DNA from: Lyophyllum atratum
Taxonomy: Eukaryota; Basidiomycota; Agaricomycetes; Agaricales; Lyophyllaceae
Length of the DNA: 64,000 nucleotides
Direction: 5' to 3'
Assembly (NCBI GenBank): GCA_014905825.1
Contig: JACGCN010000001.1
Coordinates: forward strand, 682,001-746,000
The first letter of the stretch is position 1. Every line of letters starts with the position of its first letter. Of this stretch, positions 23,485-36,231 are shown piece by piece. Position numbers and translations under genes: made by a program. The notes beneath the pieces were generated by a model that saw only the letters and a program-made list of their open reading frames with translations, did not search any database and had not been told where the DNA came from.

Positions 23485-26400
23485 TCAGACACCGTATTCA
23501 GAGACCGAAGAAAGAGGATAAACAGCGTTCTTGGGCATTATGCGTGGTACGGTTCCAGTGGAATGTGAGCGTGGTAGTTGGGTTGTAGGCGATGGTTCAG
23601 CTGTTGCTGTCCGTGATTTGAGGATAGAAGTCGCAGCGACCATAATATCGACCTCCGTTGAATCATTGCCTTTCTGTTTTACGGCCGCCGCAATTGCCCC
23701 CTGTGTGGCGTCTGACAGTTCAGTGACTGTCACGCTCTTTATTGCTACCGTCTCGGATTGCTGATGGGGGACACCGCCACTGGCGACGGTCCGATCAGCA
23801 ATAACCGTATGCGCCGCCTGGACAACGACATTCTGAGCTGCGACTGCGAGCAGTCGACTTTGTTGAGGGTTATCACCAGAGCGAGTGATAGCCTTGTCGT
23901 AGGCATCCACAGTGTGCTCTAGTACCTGCTTTTGTTTGACGAGTTCTTGGAAGTCGCTCGCCTTCGGAGGAGAAGCGGAAACAAATTGTGTGTGCGCCTC
24001 CTCTGTCACGCGTTGTGCCACACTCTGTAGCACGCGGATGACTCGAGTATCTGGAGATTCAGGGAGAGGGTCTTCTTGAAGGCAATGGGCGTGGTTTTGC
24101 TCTGAGCAAAGAATTGAAGGGCCAGAAATTAACAGGGTGAACGAATAGCGGTATATAACATGGACTCACCGTTGCGGCGCCTGGAACAGAACCGAATCGC
24201 TTGTACTCCGTCGAGGTAGTTCACCAGCTAAAGAGGGCCTCCGGGAACGGGAAAAAGTAGCAGCTTCAAGGGTAGTCACAGGTGCAACGGTGAGTTGGAA
24301 AGCATGAGAAAGTTGCCCTTCTTGCCCCTCAATGGTGAACTAGGTAAGGGTGAGAAGATGCATATGCACAGGCATTGCTTGTAAGGACCCTACCTTAGCG
24401 TTGACCGTGATACGACAGCTCTCAGCATCTGATGAAGGCACACCAGATAGGACATCACCATCCCATGATAACCAGGAAGGAAGCGAGGGTGAACTGTATT
24501 CGACAGGTATGTTCTGCCATGATGCTTGAGGATCCCAGACAGCGAGGTGTCCACGACCACTTGAGCCCACAGTAAGCAACGGGAGGAGGCGTCCCCTGCC
24601 AATTTGCGGTGGAAATGGCCGGAAATCCCATTTACCCTCACCAATCTTCTTGGCTTCGATGTTCCAGATATGGTTTCCTTCGACTTAGCCTTCTTCCCGT
24701 CCTCGTTGAAGCGAAGGATATATTGTTGCCGCCAAAGATAATTGCGAATCTACACAAGATGATATCTGTGTGAGCAAGGTCTATCAGAAAACGCTGGCCG
24801 TGGACAGACCTTCTTCATTGGAATTTTTTCCTCTGGATATCCACATCTCGCGAGCTGAATTTGAGATGACATGAGCATCTTAGTCACTGAAGATCTAAGG
24901 ACTCCAATACCTCTTCCAAGAACGCCATAGTAAACGCTTGGATACGAAATTTGAATGGTCGGAAGTCTGGGGATTCGTCCAATCGTTGCATTTTCTTGGC
25001 CATTAACGTCTGGTGAATCGGCTCTCCCTTTGAGTCTGTAGCGTCCACTACATAACAAGGATCAATTAGGTACGCGGTATGATGTAGCAGAACGCACGGT
25101 TAGAGCATATTTTGTTGAGATATTCGAAGAAGATGCGGTCGACTTCAGCTCGATACTCTTGTGGGACATCGGATCCGGTTGATAGACCAGCTGGGCTGTC
25201 AGAAGACTGTAGAAAGGATAAGCTATTTTTGGATAGGCGACATATCAGGAAAGCACACATGGTGAATATTTTTAGAAACATTGCTGTCGTTGTCGTCATC
25301 ATCGTTGTCATCGTCGTCATCGTCATCCTCTTCAGCAGGCGAATTGTGCGCTGTACTTGGGACGGTGCTGTGCGGCGGTCGGTCCGACGCCGAAGACGAG
25401 GGTGGTGACAATGATGACCCAGAAGCCTGGCTCTCCATGTTCGGAAACCAATTTGACGGTGCTGGTTGTGCAGGCACCTTTGCAGCTACCCGACCACCAA
25501 GGCCACCGGACCAGTTCCCAGCGGAGGGGTCCATGTACCCAAACGAATAGGAACTTGGGAATGTGCCGTTGATAGAGCCTGACCGGGACATCCTGCCTAT
25601 TGGGGGACTGATCGTGGTGGGAGCAGAGGTTGTGCCCATTGCCTGCAGTGGCGTTTGTTGGAGGGGTACGGTCGTGAAAGGATCTACCATACCGCTCGTA
25701 GCAAGCGGGGGAGTTTGAGGCATGATTGAACTATTGATTGAACCTGCAGACAAGGAATGATGATGCCTGGTAGGCACCACAGAGTCGGACCACGACGTAT
25801 GAATTCCGGGAAAGGTGGGGACCCCACCATTAAGTGGAGTTGTTAAACCCGAAGCGAAGTCGACTTGTGAAGGACCAGATGGCGCAAATGTAGAAAAATT
25901 CGAGCCCGCAGATGCCGGTTTAAGGGGACTGAAAGGGCCATGTGGGGAAAAAGTTGTCGGAGGCGTCGGCGGCCGTGAAGAGGAGGGTTGGGGCTTGATC
26001 GGGACCACAGGGACAGCCATTCCAGTGATGGGAAATGGTGGAGTACCAACGGCTGGCGGGGTATCAACAAATGACGTGTTGAGGGGCATATCTTCCTGAG
26101 GCTCTCTTTTCGGTGCTTTGACGCTCCGGTGCTCTTCCAACTCTGATGCACATCTTTTTCTGGGATGGTCCGAAACACTCAAAAGTTCAGGCAAAGTGAC
26201 ATCCATTGGAGATGCGGAGGAGGGGATAACAGAAGTAGGCGGGAATGTGAGCGGGCTTTCCATTGACTCGTGGACATGGATGCCGGGCGAATGCAGTGGC
26301 GCAGTATATGATGTTGAACAAGCCAAAGCGGACGAAATGGATAGCAATCCAGCAAACTTCTGGGTGACTTGGGAGATGCGTTCATTCAAAAGACCAATGC

Positions 26401-27275
26401 TGGACCCCGTTGCCATATCGTGACGATGGTGTAGGATTGCACGCGCATGCTTTGCCGTTTGTTCGATACTGGCCGGAGTTGAGTCTAGAGGAGGGCAGGA
26501 AGATGAAACAGCTTACTCTTCTAGCATACTCTCGACTGCCACAACCGATTCGGCTTCCGCCTTCGGAGATACCTCATCCTGCTTGCCGATTGCTGCCTCC
26601 GGAGGAATAAACTGTAAAGCACCCACCGCAGGAGACATACCTATGTAGGTCGGCGGTACATTGACTGGCGAAACTGACGTATTCGCTCGACTGCGGCGGG
26701 CTATAGCTCCCGGCTGATCCAAGGCGGACTCCAGAGAAGAGGTCACACCTACGCTGTACGAAGACGCAGTCCCGTGGATGGAGGGCGAGGGGATCTGGGC
26801 TGGAGGCGAAGTGGACAATGGATGGGTATTTGAAACCATTTCAAGAGACATCCCGTTGTCGATAGGTGGCACCATAGAAAACGGGTCACAATTCGACAGG
26901 TCAGGTAGGAAGCCTTGAGGGCCGGGTTGCATGTGTGGCGCTGAAGCAATTTCCATCGCGTTAATAAAGGAAGCAGGTGGGGGGATGTCATGGCATGGCG
27001 ATATGCATCGAGGTGGCGAGAATTGCAGAATCGACCATAGTCGGATAGACAGGGGAAGTTTCCTGCATCAACTGTGGGGGCAAGGAGGATGCTTGGAGCG
27101 CGTTGGGTGATATGCTAGATATAAAGCTAGAGTTCAAATCGTTAGGGTGTTGCGAGATAGGTGTTGTATCCATTGCACCAACATCCCCATTCTGGATGTT
27201 TTGGTGATATTGGACAGTTTCCATTGCAGATTCCAGGGAGATGGACAATGATCCAATCGTCCCCCCAATAAACAC
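23485..27275 (-). CDS. Unidentified long, mostly disordered protein with one folded core
   Basis: The N-terminal two thirds (27275 to about 25300) are Ser/Pro/Thr-rich and lack motifs except a short helical stretch, LLNERISQVTQKFAGLLS, a basic PRKRCASELEEHRSVK and an Asp/Asn run of about 17 residues ending near 25280. The remaining third is different: EYRAEVDRIFFEYLNKICS, a charged helical segment with GYPEEKIPMKK and NYLWRQQYILRFNEDGKK, then SSPSLPSWLSWDGDVLSGVP, which looks like a cadherin-like/Ig strand pair. The end is helical (VLQSVAQRVTEEAHTQF). I do not recognise a named family. The core reads like a conserved basidiomycete protein; a nuclear regulatory role is only a guess from composition. 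One frame break lies near 26996, and the exon join near 26475-26510 is unresolved. No signal peptide or membrane helix is seen. Confidence 0.6.
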
Positions 27276-27969
27276 ACCGGGTGCAAGAGGACTGTATGTG
27301 GCGGCTCAGGAATCGGATGTGGGCTTCAATACGAGACCGGGATCAAGGCGATCGATTCGAGAACGTGGATTATGGGTACAAGGCGATCTCGAGGTAATGC
27401 TGAGAGGTTGCCGTGCAACGGGGAGTGAGATCCACGCCGTAAAGCCGCGATGACTCAGGACCGGAAAGTAAGAATGAAGGAGAAGTAGCTTCGAAGGGAT
27501 TGCGTCAAGTGAAGGAGGCTGCCGTACCGCTCCGGGAGCCACAGACACACGGGGAGAACGGCAGGAGTGACGGGATCGGAATGGGAGGGAAAACGGGGGG
27601 ATGGGGGGAGAAAAAGGGAGAAGCAGAGAGCAAGTCGAGCAGACCTGACGGGACAGTCTAAAAGTCAACTCGGCCTCAAAACACTCAAGCTCCGTCGTTA
27701 CAAACCTCTTCATCGTCACATGTCACACCCGTTCCTCGACCCTGCACAAATGCACAAATCCTCACAGAACAGTCCTATTTGGTCGGCTTCAGTCCCTCCA
27801 GGGCATTGCCTCGTTGCTGACGCCTGTTCTCAGCCTCTTGCCAACCGAAATCCTCAAGCGAAAACGTTTTCTCGATCGCTCAGATGAGTCACCGGTCACA
27901 TCGTTTCCGAAAGGTCCTAACCAACTCTCACTCAGAGCTAACCGACGGTTACCCTTCAATTTGTCGTAG

Positions 27970-29407
27970 CTAATAAATACAAATGCGAACGGCCAACTCA
28001 GGTACAGCAATATATCTCAGAGTGATGAAATACAACCCCAGTACATGTGTGAAACTAGTACCTCCTCCTTCCAGGGCTTCGAGAACGTTCCCTGTCTCGC
28101 CGTCGATCACTGGAACAAATAACCCGTTAGTTCTGCTTCTGCTTCGTGAAACACCCGCGAAGCATGATACTGACTCATATCGAGACGACGAATGTCTGTC
28201 GTACCCTCCTCTATCACGATCGCCTCGTTCCCGATCGCGGTACTCTTCGCCTCCGCGGGAAGACCGATAATCGCCGCCACGGTCACCAGCCCGAGCAGGG
28301 GTTCCTGCCGCTGCAGCACCCCCTGCACCAGGAGCTGGCACCGAGCTTGGAGGGGCCATCTTTCGTTTCTCACGCTCCTCTCTGAACTTGGAAAGCATGT
28401 TACGCAGCTCATGATAGCCTAGATGCATCTGCAAGGGTCGAACTCTCTTCAGCCTTCGAATCAGAAATAAGGGGCCTATAAGCTTACCTTGCCACCAAAA
28501 TGATCGGCCAGTCGTCGATCAGAGTCCAGCACGGAAAGGTAAGCACCACAGACGTCGCAGACTCGTAGTTTTTGGTGTCCTGAAGCACCCGACGTGTCTG
28601 TCAGTTGTTGAAGCTCTCGCTATAGCACGAAAGTTAGAAGTGAAGTGAAGATAGGACGAAACCACTACATACCTCTTTTTCAGCCTTCTCGCTCTTCAAT
28701 GCCTCGATGGCCGCCATCTCCCGCATTGATTCATCCACTTTCCCTTGTTCGCCTAGTTTTATGCCGTTAGCCGGAGGGAAATATAAAAGGCGGGCATCAA
28801 ACGTACCAAGTGTTTCAATCTTCTCTGTTCCTCCTTGAATGGCGAGCTCAATCTCCGCAATCTCCCTCATCTATCAGAAGTCTGTTAGTCGAACAATAAA
28901 TACGAGAAGCAACCATGTTTGACACAGACCAAGTTAGTGGTCTTTGCATTCTCCTCTGGTGTCTTCTCCAACCTGCGATGCGCAGCGCGAATTCTGCGAT
29001 CACACTCGTCCACGAAAGCGAATATGTTTGATTCGTACTCCATCTGGAAGCGGTTGAAAATGGGGTCATTCGGGGTGGCCTCCTTAGCGGCGAGATATTC
29101 CGTCTTTAGGCGCTCCGTGTGTGATTTCGGACATGCACCAAGGTCCATTTTCTGTTAAACACGACTTTTAAGCGCCCCGCGCACACGATAGTTGGAACAC
29201 GTACGGTATTGGTGAAGAGCGCATGTGGGCATGTGCCGCACAAGAAATTTCTGCACACCTTTTCGTCAGACCAAACCAGGTTCGCATTAGCCACCCCCAT
29301 GGCTTCCGGCCCCATCATTTGCTATATCATGGTTAGAAAAGGCTTCCCCTGTAGATATTAGTACTGACCTCCAAGAGCTTGCGCTGCATTTCGGCGAGCC
29401 TGCCCAT
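27970..29407 (-). CDS. LUC7: U1 snRNP-associated splicing protein LUC7
   Basis: The exons are 29407-29369, 29321-29205, 29151-28930, 28870-28807, 28752-28673, 28619-28488 and from 28428 on. The first zinc finger is VWSDEKVCRNFLCGTCPHALF..DLGACPKSH and the second is VCDVCGAYLS..DRRLADHFGGKMHLGYHELR, both hallmarks of LUC7. The helix between them (IFNRFQMEYESNIFAFVDEC, MREIAEIELAIQ) matches the family. The tail is Arg/Asp/Gly-rich (RDRERGDRDRGGYDRH). LUC7 stabilises U1 snRNA pairing with 5' splice sites. The third intron uses a weak donor (GTCTGT). The last coding exon is uncertain: a GT..CTAAC..CAG segment near 28180-28120 could be an intron, and the frame stays open through it, so the true C-terminus is not fixed. 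Confidence 0.9.
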
Positions 29408-29808
29408 TCTGTTGACCGTGCAAGTGGTTGCGTCTGAAGATGAGCGCAGTTTGTCACTGGCCAGCAGACCAAACAATCCGGCTGACTAAGCCATTCAAAC
29501 ATCATCGTCTGCTTCGGGCAGCTCGGGCAAGCTTCCCGCTTGTCAACTTCAGGCGTGTCTTAAATAACTAGTCATAGCCGGACAAGTTGACTATCAGCAT
29601 CAAGACTTGACGCCGTGCAAGAGGTAATTAGTTCTACTGTACATTATTGTGGTTGACTTGGGAGTAAGGTTATGGAGACCGAGGGATTAAACAGGCCTGC
29701 CTGGTGATAACTAGGCATGATGTTACATATGTATGAGAAGGCATGAAATTTGGACATGAAGAGGTATATGGTTCTGAATGGGATGCGAGGATGTAAAACG
29801 TTTGCGGT

Positions 29809-31514
29809 TCAGCGCATAGCTGCAGAAGGGACGGCCGAACCCCGTCCACGTCTGCGACTTCGTCCGCGGCCATGACCGCGACCACGCGACGATGTGTGAC
29901 TTATCTGTGCTGCAGGCTGTGACCCTGTGGGTGCAGTGTGCGTGGTGGTAGTGGGGGAGTGTGCGTTCATCTTTTGGACCCGCTGCTCTATGGTTGCACT
30001 TGGGCGTTGGACGATATTCTTTGGAGGTGGCGTAACCCCTCTATAGCGCATGAGCAGTTGTGTAATGTCGTCAATATTTTCCTCGTCTCTTGCGGACGGT
30101 TTTGGAACGAGATATCCCCTGTTGGTGGTAACGCGCTCCCAAGCTGCGTCCATATCCTGCTCGGTAGCAAGTCCTTTGTCAAGGATCGTCCAAACAAGTT
30201 CTGGTTCGCGTGAGTCCAGGGCAAGAGATAGCAAAGAGGTAGAAGGTGGAGGGTCGTAGAGATCCGTGGCATCTTCGCTATGTGCATGTTCTTCAAAGAA
30301 ATAAGTCGCGACAGATACGCGACCGCTTTGTAGGGCAACGTGAAATGCGGTAAACCCAGCGGAGTCTCGCTCTTCAAGTTCAGCACCTAGTAGCAAAATG
30401 TCAACTCAAGAGCAGAAAATTGAAGGAGTATGACTACCATGTCCATCTAGCCATTCAACTAGATCGCGATTCCCTAGCCTAGCAGCGATATGCAACAGAG
30501 TTTCCAATGGATCCGAGTCATTGTGTGGAAGTTCAACCAAGTCCTGACATCCATCTTTTACTTCACCGCCCTGCAGCATCAACATCGTCCTCCCATATAC
30601 CTTTCTCGACTTTTTTCGTATCGCCGACTCTTGCAGCCGCGAATACAGCCGATCGAATCATCTGGCTGCGTTCTTGCCGCATGCGTATTGTTTGCGCGTC
30701 TTTCTGACGCTGAGATTCTGCGTCCGCCTTTTTATTCAAAAGTTTAAATCTTTGGCGTTCTTCTGCTGCCTTCCGCTCTGTTTGAGGCATAAGCACTGAG
30801 AGACCCTTGAGTTGGCACAAGTCGTACCTTGCTCGCGCTCTCTTATCTTTCTTTCTTTGTTAGCCACTGCTTCTTGTTTCCTGCGTTCCTCGCCGAGTCT
30901 TTGGTCTTTAACAAGGCGTTCAAGTCGTGCTTTGTATTGTTCTGGAGATTCCTCTGGCACACGCGGTCGATGATTATGTGCACCTGAAGCAAAGATAATG
31001 AGTGGCATCTGATATTAGATAAAATAGAGACCTACGCGCGAAGTAGGCGTGCTCTTCGCCGCGCATAAAGAGCTCGAAGATCCTCCTGAAAACACATTTC
31101 AGAAGCGCAAAAAAGGAAGGGAGCAGGCTGCATACATGTATATAAAGTCTTTGTAGGCCTCATCCTCCGACGCATAGTACTCAGACTCAAAGTCAGAGTC
31201 AGAATCGTCGGAGTCGTCGATCTTGTCCAAGTGCTTCAAAAGAATCCGGTAACCGTGGCTGATTTTCTGGAATTCCTCGGTAGCACTTGGGTTGTCCGGG
31301 TTCTTGTCTGGATGCGTGCGGAGAGCAATCTACCACCAATGAAGATCTTCAGGTGAACAAGTTATTAGAAGCATTACTCCTCACCTGCTTGTACGCGCTC
31401 TTTACCACTTCCAATGACGCCCCCTAAAGGCTGTGAGACTTAGACATCATGCTGGAAGAATTTTGAACTCACCTGTTCCAACCCTAAAACAGAGTAGGCC
31501 TCGAGAATGTGCAT
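29809..31514 (-). CDS. J-domain plus ankyrin-repeat co-chaperone
   Basis: The start region [14 protein letters not shown] leads into a J-domain with the essential HPD motif ([19 protein letters not shown]) and ISHGYRILL. An acidic patch ([19 protein letters not shown]) and a highly charged coiled-coil region ([37 protein letters not shown]) follow. The C-terminal half has ankyrin-type repeats ([53 protein letters not shown]). It ends in an Arg/Gly tail ([17 protein letters not shown]). J-domains stimulate Hsp70; the ankyrin part probably selects a client, and the RGG tail may bind RNA. A splice acceptor just upstream of 31514 hints at an extra 5' exon or leader intron. It is head to head with BCS1. 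Confidence 0.8.
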
Positions 31515-31674
31515 GTTGTTGGGCTAAGAATTGAGGACAAAGATGGACGTGTTTAATAGAACTTGAAAGTGGCGTTTCTGGGCGCGTGATCAGCATAGAA
31601 AAATTGTTACGCGACGCGTTGGGCCATATTGCAGCGAGACGACTTTACAATCCCCATTTGGAAGTTTTGACTTC

Positions 31675-33337
31675 ATGTCATCCAACGCTGCGACGGTGCC
31701 ATCGCCCACACAACTCCCTCCAACCCTTGCAGAAGTTCCTGTCTTGGATGTCGAGCGCTCTCCGGGGACATCCTTCCTGGGAGGGTTCCTCGAGAACAAG
31801 TACGTCCGTGGCATTACCAGGCTTTATTCTTTGACGGATCGAATTCATGAAGCACAGTCCATATTTCCAAGCTGGTTTTGGGCTCATGGTATACTCTCAT
31901 TCAGCCCATATAGTTTCATTAATCTGATGCGGCTTTACAGGGATTGGGTGTCGGGCTCACTGTGATGCGTCAAGGACTTGTACTCGGAACAACCGCTCTT
32001 CGCAGACGAATGCTCGTCACGCTCGAAATAAATAATAAAGACCGGGCGTATGAGTGGTTCCTTGGCTGGATGGCGAATTCTGCTGCGAAGACTTCACGCT
32101 CGACGCCATGGGTCCGCAGCCATCAGCTCAGTGTGGAGACGATGATTGAACAACGCAAAAACGGAAGCTCGTCAGCCCTTTTCAAGCTGATTGCTGGACC
32201 GGGTACGCATTGGTTCAAGTACCAAGGTGCCTGGATGCAGGTTAGCGCTCACTTTTCGACAACATCACATAGTTAATTCCGTTTAGGTCAAACGTGAACG
32301 AGAAACAAGGTCTATGCAGCTCATGTCTGGAGTACCATGGGAGACCGTCACTCTTACTACGCTATCCCGAGATCGGGGCTTATTTCCCAAATTACTCTCC
32401 GAGGCTCGAGATCTCGCCATGCGGGGTCAGGAAGGAAAGCTAGTCATCCACACAGCTTGGGGAATTGAATGGAAGCCGTTTGGCCAACCACGCCGCAAAC
32501 GCCCACTTCAAAGCGTTGTTTTGGAGCCTGGAGTCAGTCAAAAGATCGAAGGGGATATCAAGTCATTCCTTGAACGAAGACAGTGGTACGCTGACCGAGG
32601 TATGTCGTTTCCAACCTCTGCCCTTCATTTTGCGCAGCTTACAATCTTTTAGGGATTCCGTATCGTCGAGGATACCTATTACACGGCCCTCCGGGCTCAG
32701 GAAAAACTTCCTTCATTCAAGCCTTGGCTGGATCGCTTTCATACGACATTTGTCTACTTAATCTGTCCGAAAGAGGGCTTGCAGACGATAAGCTAAACCA
32801 CCTGCTGTCGAATGCCCCAGAACGCAGTTTCGTGTTGATTGAAGACGTTGACGCAGCTTTCAACAAGCGGGTGCAGACGACGGAAGATGGGTGATTGATC
32901 ACTTCCGTCCACTTTCTATATGATATTAACGGGCTTCGCATCGCAGGTATCAATCTTCTGTCACGTTCTCCGGATTCCTTAACGCTCTGGATGGCGTGGC
33001 TTCCGGAGAGGAACGCATTATATTCATGACGACCAATCACGTCGAAAGATTAGACCCCGCCCTTATTCGACCTGGTCGTGTCGACGTTTCTGAATTGATC
33101 GACGACGCCAGTCCAGTGCAGGCAAGAACACTATTCACGCGATTCTACGGAGGAAATGAAGACATGCCAGAGGAAGAGATGCAAATGCTTGCAAATATCT
33201 TAGAGGAGACGGTCGAAGAGGAGACGAAGGTCGGAAAAAGGGTGAGTATGGCTGCTTTGCAAGGGATGTTCATAAGGAACAATGCAAAGGATGCTATCGC
33301 GGGGTGTCGCGAGCTTTTCGTTACCAAACGGACCTGA
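31675..33337 (+). CDS. BCS1: Mitochondrial AAA chaperone BCS1
   Basis: Six exons (31675-31799, 31858-31888, 31941-32240, 32287-32599, 32653-32890, 32947-33337) give a clean 465-residue protein. A short N-terminus with [18 protein letters not shown] resembles the single membrane segment of BCS1, followed by the BCS1-specific region ([34 protein letters not shown]). The AAA domain has Walker [20 protein letters not shown], Walker [32 protein letters not shown] and a C-terminal lid. BCS1 moves the folded Rieske iron-sulfur protein across the inner membrane into complex III. The length matches fungal BCS1 (about 450-500). It converges with BUD23, the two stops only 55 bases apart. Confidence 0.95.
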
Positions 33338-33392
33338 AGTAGTCCTATAATATACTCCTAACACTAATGATGAGAAAACATTTCGAAGGTGG

Positions 33393-34517
33393 TCAGAAGA
33401 TGGTTCTCCGCTTCCGGCCAGTAAACTTGGAATCTCGTGGAACGTCCTCCTTTCCACGTTTGCGGTATAGCTGCGATTCAAACGAAAAGATCAGCACATG
33501 AGGCACTCACGATGCATTTGAGGTACGTTACCTCCTTCTTCTTCAATATCCAGTCCCTATCCTTCACGCTCTTCCTCTTCCCATTTTTCGTCTTCCCCCG
33601 TTCTCTATCCCTACGCCTCTCAAACCTTACTCTGCTATCTTCCTCTTCCTCTCCCTCCAAACCTTTTGGTACCTGTTGCTGCGGACCTCCTCCTCCCACA
33701 AACAAACACAGAAATATCTTTTTGGCCTTTTTCGAATTTGGGTAATCAACAACGATGCCTCCTCCGAAACCAGCTTTTTGAGCTGTCGAGGTAATCAGCT
33801 GTATTTGATCGTCTGAGGAAGGGTAGAACTGGAAGACTGCGCGGGAAGGGTTACGAAGTGCAGAATGTAGCGTGGTGAAGAACCGATTCAGTCGATGTGG
33901 AGGTGAAGATGTTGGATGGGATGTGTCCGCGTTCAAAAGCCATTGAAGCACAGATATGCTATTGAGGTTTCAGAATAGCTTCAATATGTACATCCTTGAC
34001 ATACCTGATAGCACCATCAAAGCTTCCTGGTCGAAATCCAAAACCCTGGCCTATATCTTGCAGGAAGAGATCGCCCTCTACCTCTCGTTCTAAAGCTACC
34101 TCTGCGACAGTTGATACGATTAGCCAGCGCTTAGAAGTAAAGAAAGGGATCGCACCTAGCATGCTGGGCGCAATATCGACCCCAGTCCAAATGTAACCCT
34201 CCTCATCTAGGATTTCTCCTGAAAGACCTGAACCGCATCCGATATCGAGTAGAAAAGCCGGCTCTTCTTGGGACAGATTTAACAGCTCCAATGCTCGGTA
34301 TGTCATATCTGCTTGAATCTGTTGATTTCGAGTGCTGTATCATACTGCGATCAGCGTCGCTGCACTCTGATAATTGAAAAGTTCAAAGCTACTTCTGGGT
34401 GTATTTTTTCGCCTCAATATCGCCATAATACTATCAGGGAGTTTAGTACCGTTTCCTATAGGGCCAAAATCAGAGCCGTACAATTTCTGGTGGCGCCTGT
34501 AGTTCTGGTCTTGACAT
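33393..34517 (-). CDS. BUD23: 18S rRNA (guanine-N7) methyltransferase BUD23
   Basis: Six exons (34517-34482, 34430-34393, 34334-34156, 34101-34005, 33958-33532, 33470-33393) give a clean 284-residue protein. It opens MSRPELQAPPEI-YYGD, carries the S-adenosylmethionine motif LLDIGCGSGLSGE, GVDIAPSML and the motif GDLFLQDIGQGFGFRPGSFD. ISISVLQWLLNAD and AVFQFYPSSDDQI are family-specific. The lysine/arginine-rich C-terminus closes with DSKFTGRKRRTIF, the conserved BUD23/WBSCR22 end that binds the pre-40S ribosome. The enzyme methylates N7 of one guanine in 18S rRNA, with TRM112 as partner. Every splice junction is GT-AG and in phase. Confidence 0.95.
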
Positions 34518-34959
34518 TGTGGTAGTAGCCCGAGATGAGGAGGGCAAAATTTGGTCACAACCAGGGTTAGGTCTAATTTTAGAACTCGACAACTCGGCTT
34601 CGAACGTGAAACCACAACTTGAGCATCCACCGAGACCACCGTTCTCTATGCTCGTTTGCTTTCCTGCTCCTCGTAGCGGTATCTCTCTCAATGACTCCAT
34701 AGAGCTCTATGCAAGGACATCTATTTCGCCTCCCTACTGCCGTGACAGATCTGACGCGGCATGCCGTCCGTACTATGTAGGAGAAAGCGTGCATCACAGC
34801 CTGCGGCTGGCCTGAGGGATGAGGAAACACCCGAGAAATACCATCCTCATCTAGAATTATCAAACCTAAAGGATAGCAGAGAGGCCTTATTCCAACAAAT
34901 AGAGGCATTTCTTTCGATAGCAAGGGCAGGCCAAGCGAAGTACAGGGACTAGAGAGCTG

Positions 34960-35340
34960 CACATATATCCTGCCTTCCTGACGAACTCCTTCGCTTGATC
35001 TTCGTAATCGCCTACGAAACATCATTACGGTAGGTCTCACCCAGGAAGTGACATCGTCGCATGTGCCCCAACCGAGCCCGACCGCTGGCGCAACGTCGCG
35101 CCATAGGTTCGCTTTGGACAACGATGTATTCTTCGCCCAACCCTCTACCCGAGTTTCTCGGGATTTGTGCTGAGAAGTCAAACTACAGACCTCTTCCCTT
35201 CATATCTGAGGCCTGCGATATTAATCTTCCCGTTTCATGTGGTCCGTACTTGTTCGAGAGGCTCACTGACGGTGTCTTCTGTATGTCCATGCGGACATGG
35301 ACCTCAGTTTCTCCATATATGATCCACTCGAGTACCTAGG
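34960..35340 (+). pseudogene. Degenerate F-box protein remnant
   Basis: CLPDELLRLIFVIAYETSLR at 34971-35030 is a good F-box core. Downstream pieces in different frames (SLWTTMYSSPNPLPEFLGIC, PYLFERLTDGV) match the layout of the large Agaricomycete F-box families, in which SHVCRRW..SLWT follows the F-box. Here the pieces do not join into one frame and no proper start or end was found. I read it as a decayed copy; a badly sequenced gene is the alternative. F-box proteins recruit substrates to SCF ubiquitin ligases. Confidence 0.4.
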
Positions 35341-36231
35341 AAACGCCTTTTCTCCTTCAAAAGAGACCAACATGGACCTCGAGGAATACGGTTGGACATT
35401 GGATATTGCTATCCACTATGCAGTCATATAAAGATATGTCATCTAAGCACGGATTTCTCAGATATATAGTTATCACTATCACTATCACTATAGTCCGTAT
35501 TCATTGCATAAACAAGGCTATTAATCTCTGCATATTTCGCTGGCAATAACGCTTCGTCAAGCCCAGACTCCCGAATCCGAACGTACCGTCAGTATGCTCT
35601 CAATCCAGTCCCTACCGAAGGTCACCCTAGAGTTCACGTTTAGGTATCCGCTCTAACGTTGCCATCCTGGTTCTGTATTTTCGATCTAAACAGCGCCGTC
35701 GGAAATGACTATAAGCTTAAAGCCTCATTGTAATGGACTAAAAGCCGCAACATGATGAACGTTAACTATTGCATGAGAATTGCATGGTCCTTTGAAACCC
35801 AACTCAATGGCCTGATCACACGTGGATTGGACAGGATAGAAGATGTGAAATAACGAAAACCCCAGATGAGATAGATGCTTATTAGGTATTAGACGGTATA
35901 CCGCTATCTTGGAAAGTTGGAGCAGATGTGCGCTGATTACAGTCTTCTTTGATAAGGGACCCGGTGAATGATTCTGTCAACGCCAACAGAGTTATGCTGG
36001 TGGCTTCCCTCGTAACACCAGTAACATCCCAAACCTAAATGGGAGAGCTGGAAGAGAGCTGTGGTCAAGGTAACTCTGGAGAATCCAAGATGCTCGTGGC
36101 CTTTGACACCTTCAAGAGACTCTAAAGAAAACGAACTCAGATACCTAATAGAACAAGCTTATTCAGTTGCAGTAAAATAACAATCGAGTGTCACTTACCC
36201 TGCCGCGTAACGAAACCTCCGGCTCGAAAGT
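35341..36231. other. Gene-free spacer with a short hexamer repeat
   Basis: About 0.9 kb between the F-box remnant and BET3. I see no reading frame worth calling and no RNA gene. A TATCAC hexamer is repeated about three and a half times near 35471-35491. Part of the right side is probably the BET3 3' untranslated region. Confidence 0.4.

Noticed and set aside
25112..26423. Plus-strand frames opposite the unidentified protein at 23485-27275
   Set aside because: Antisense of a low-complexity Ser/Pro/Asp region; they lack motifs and splice sites.
27306..27719. Minus-strand frame of about 137 codons upstream of the unidentified protein
   Set aside because: Low-complexity Ser/Pro/Leu composition, no homology pattern; more likely leader or promoter sequence.
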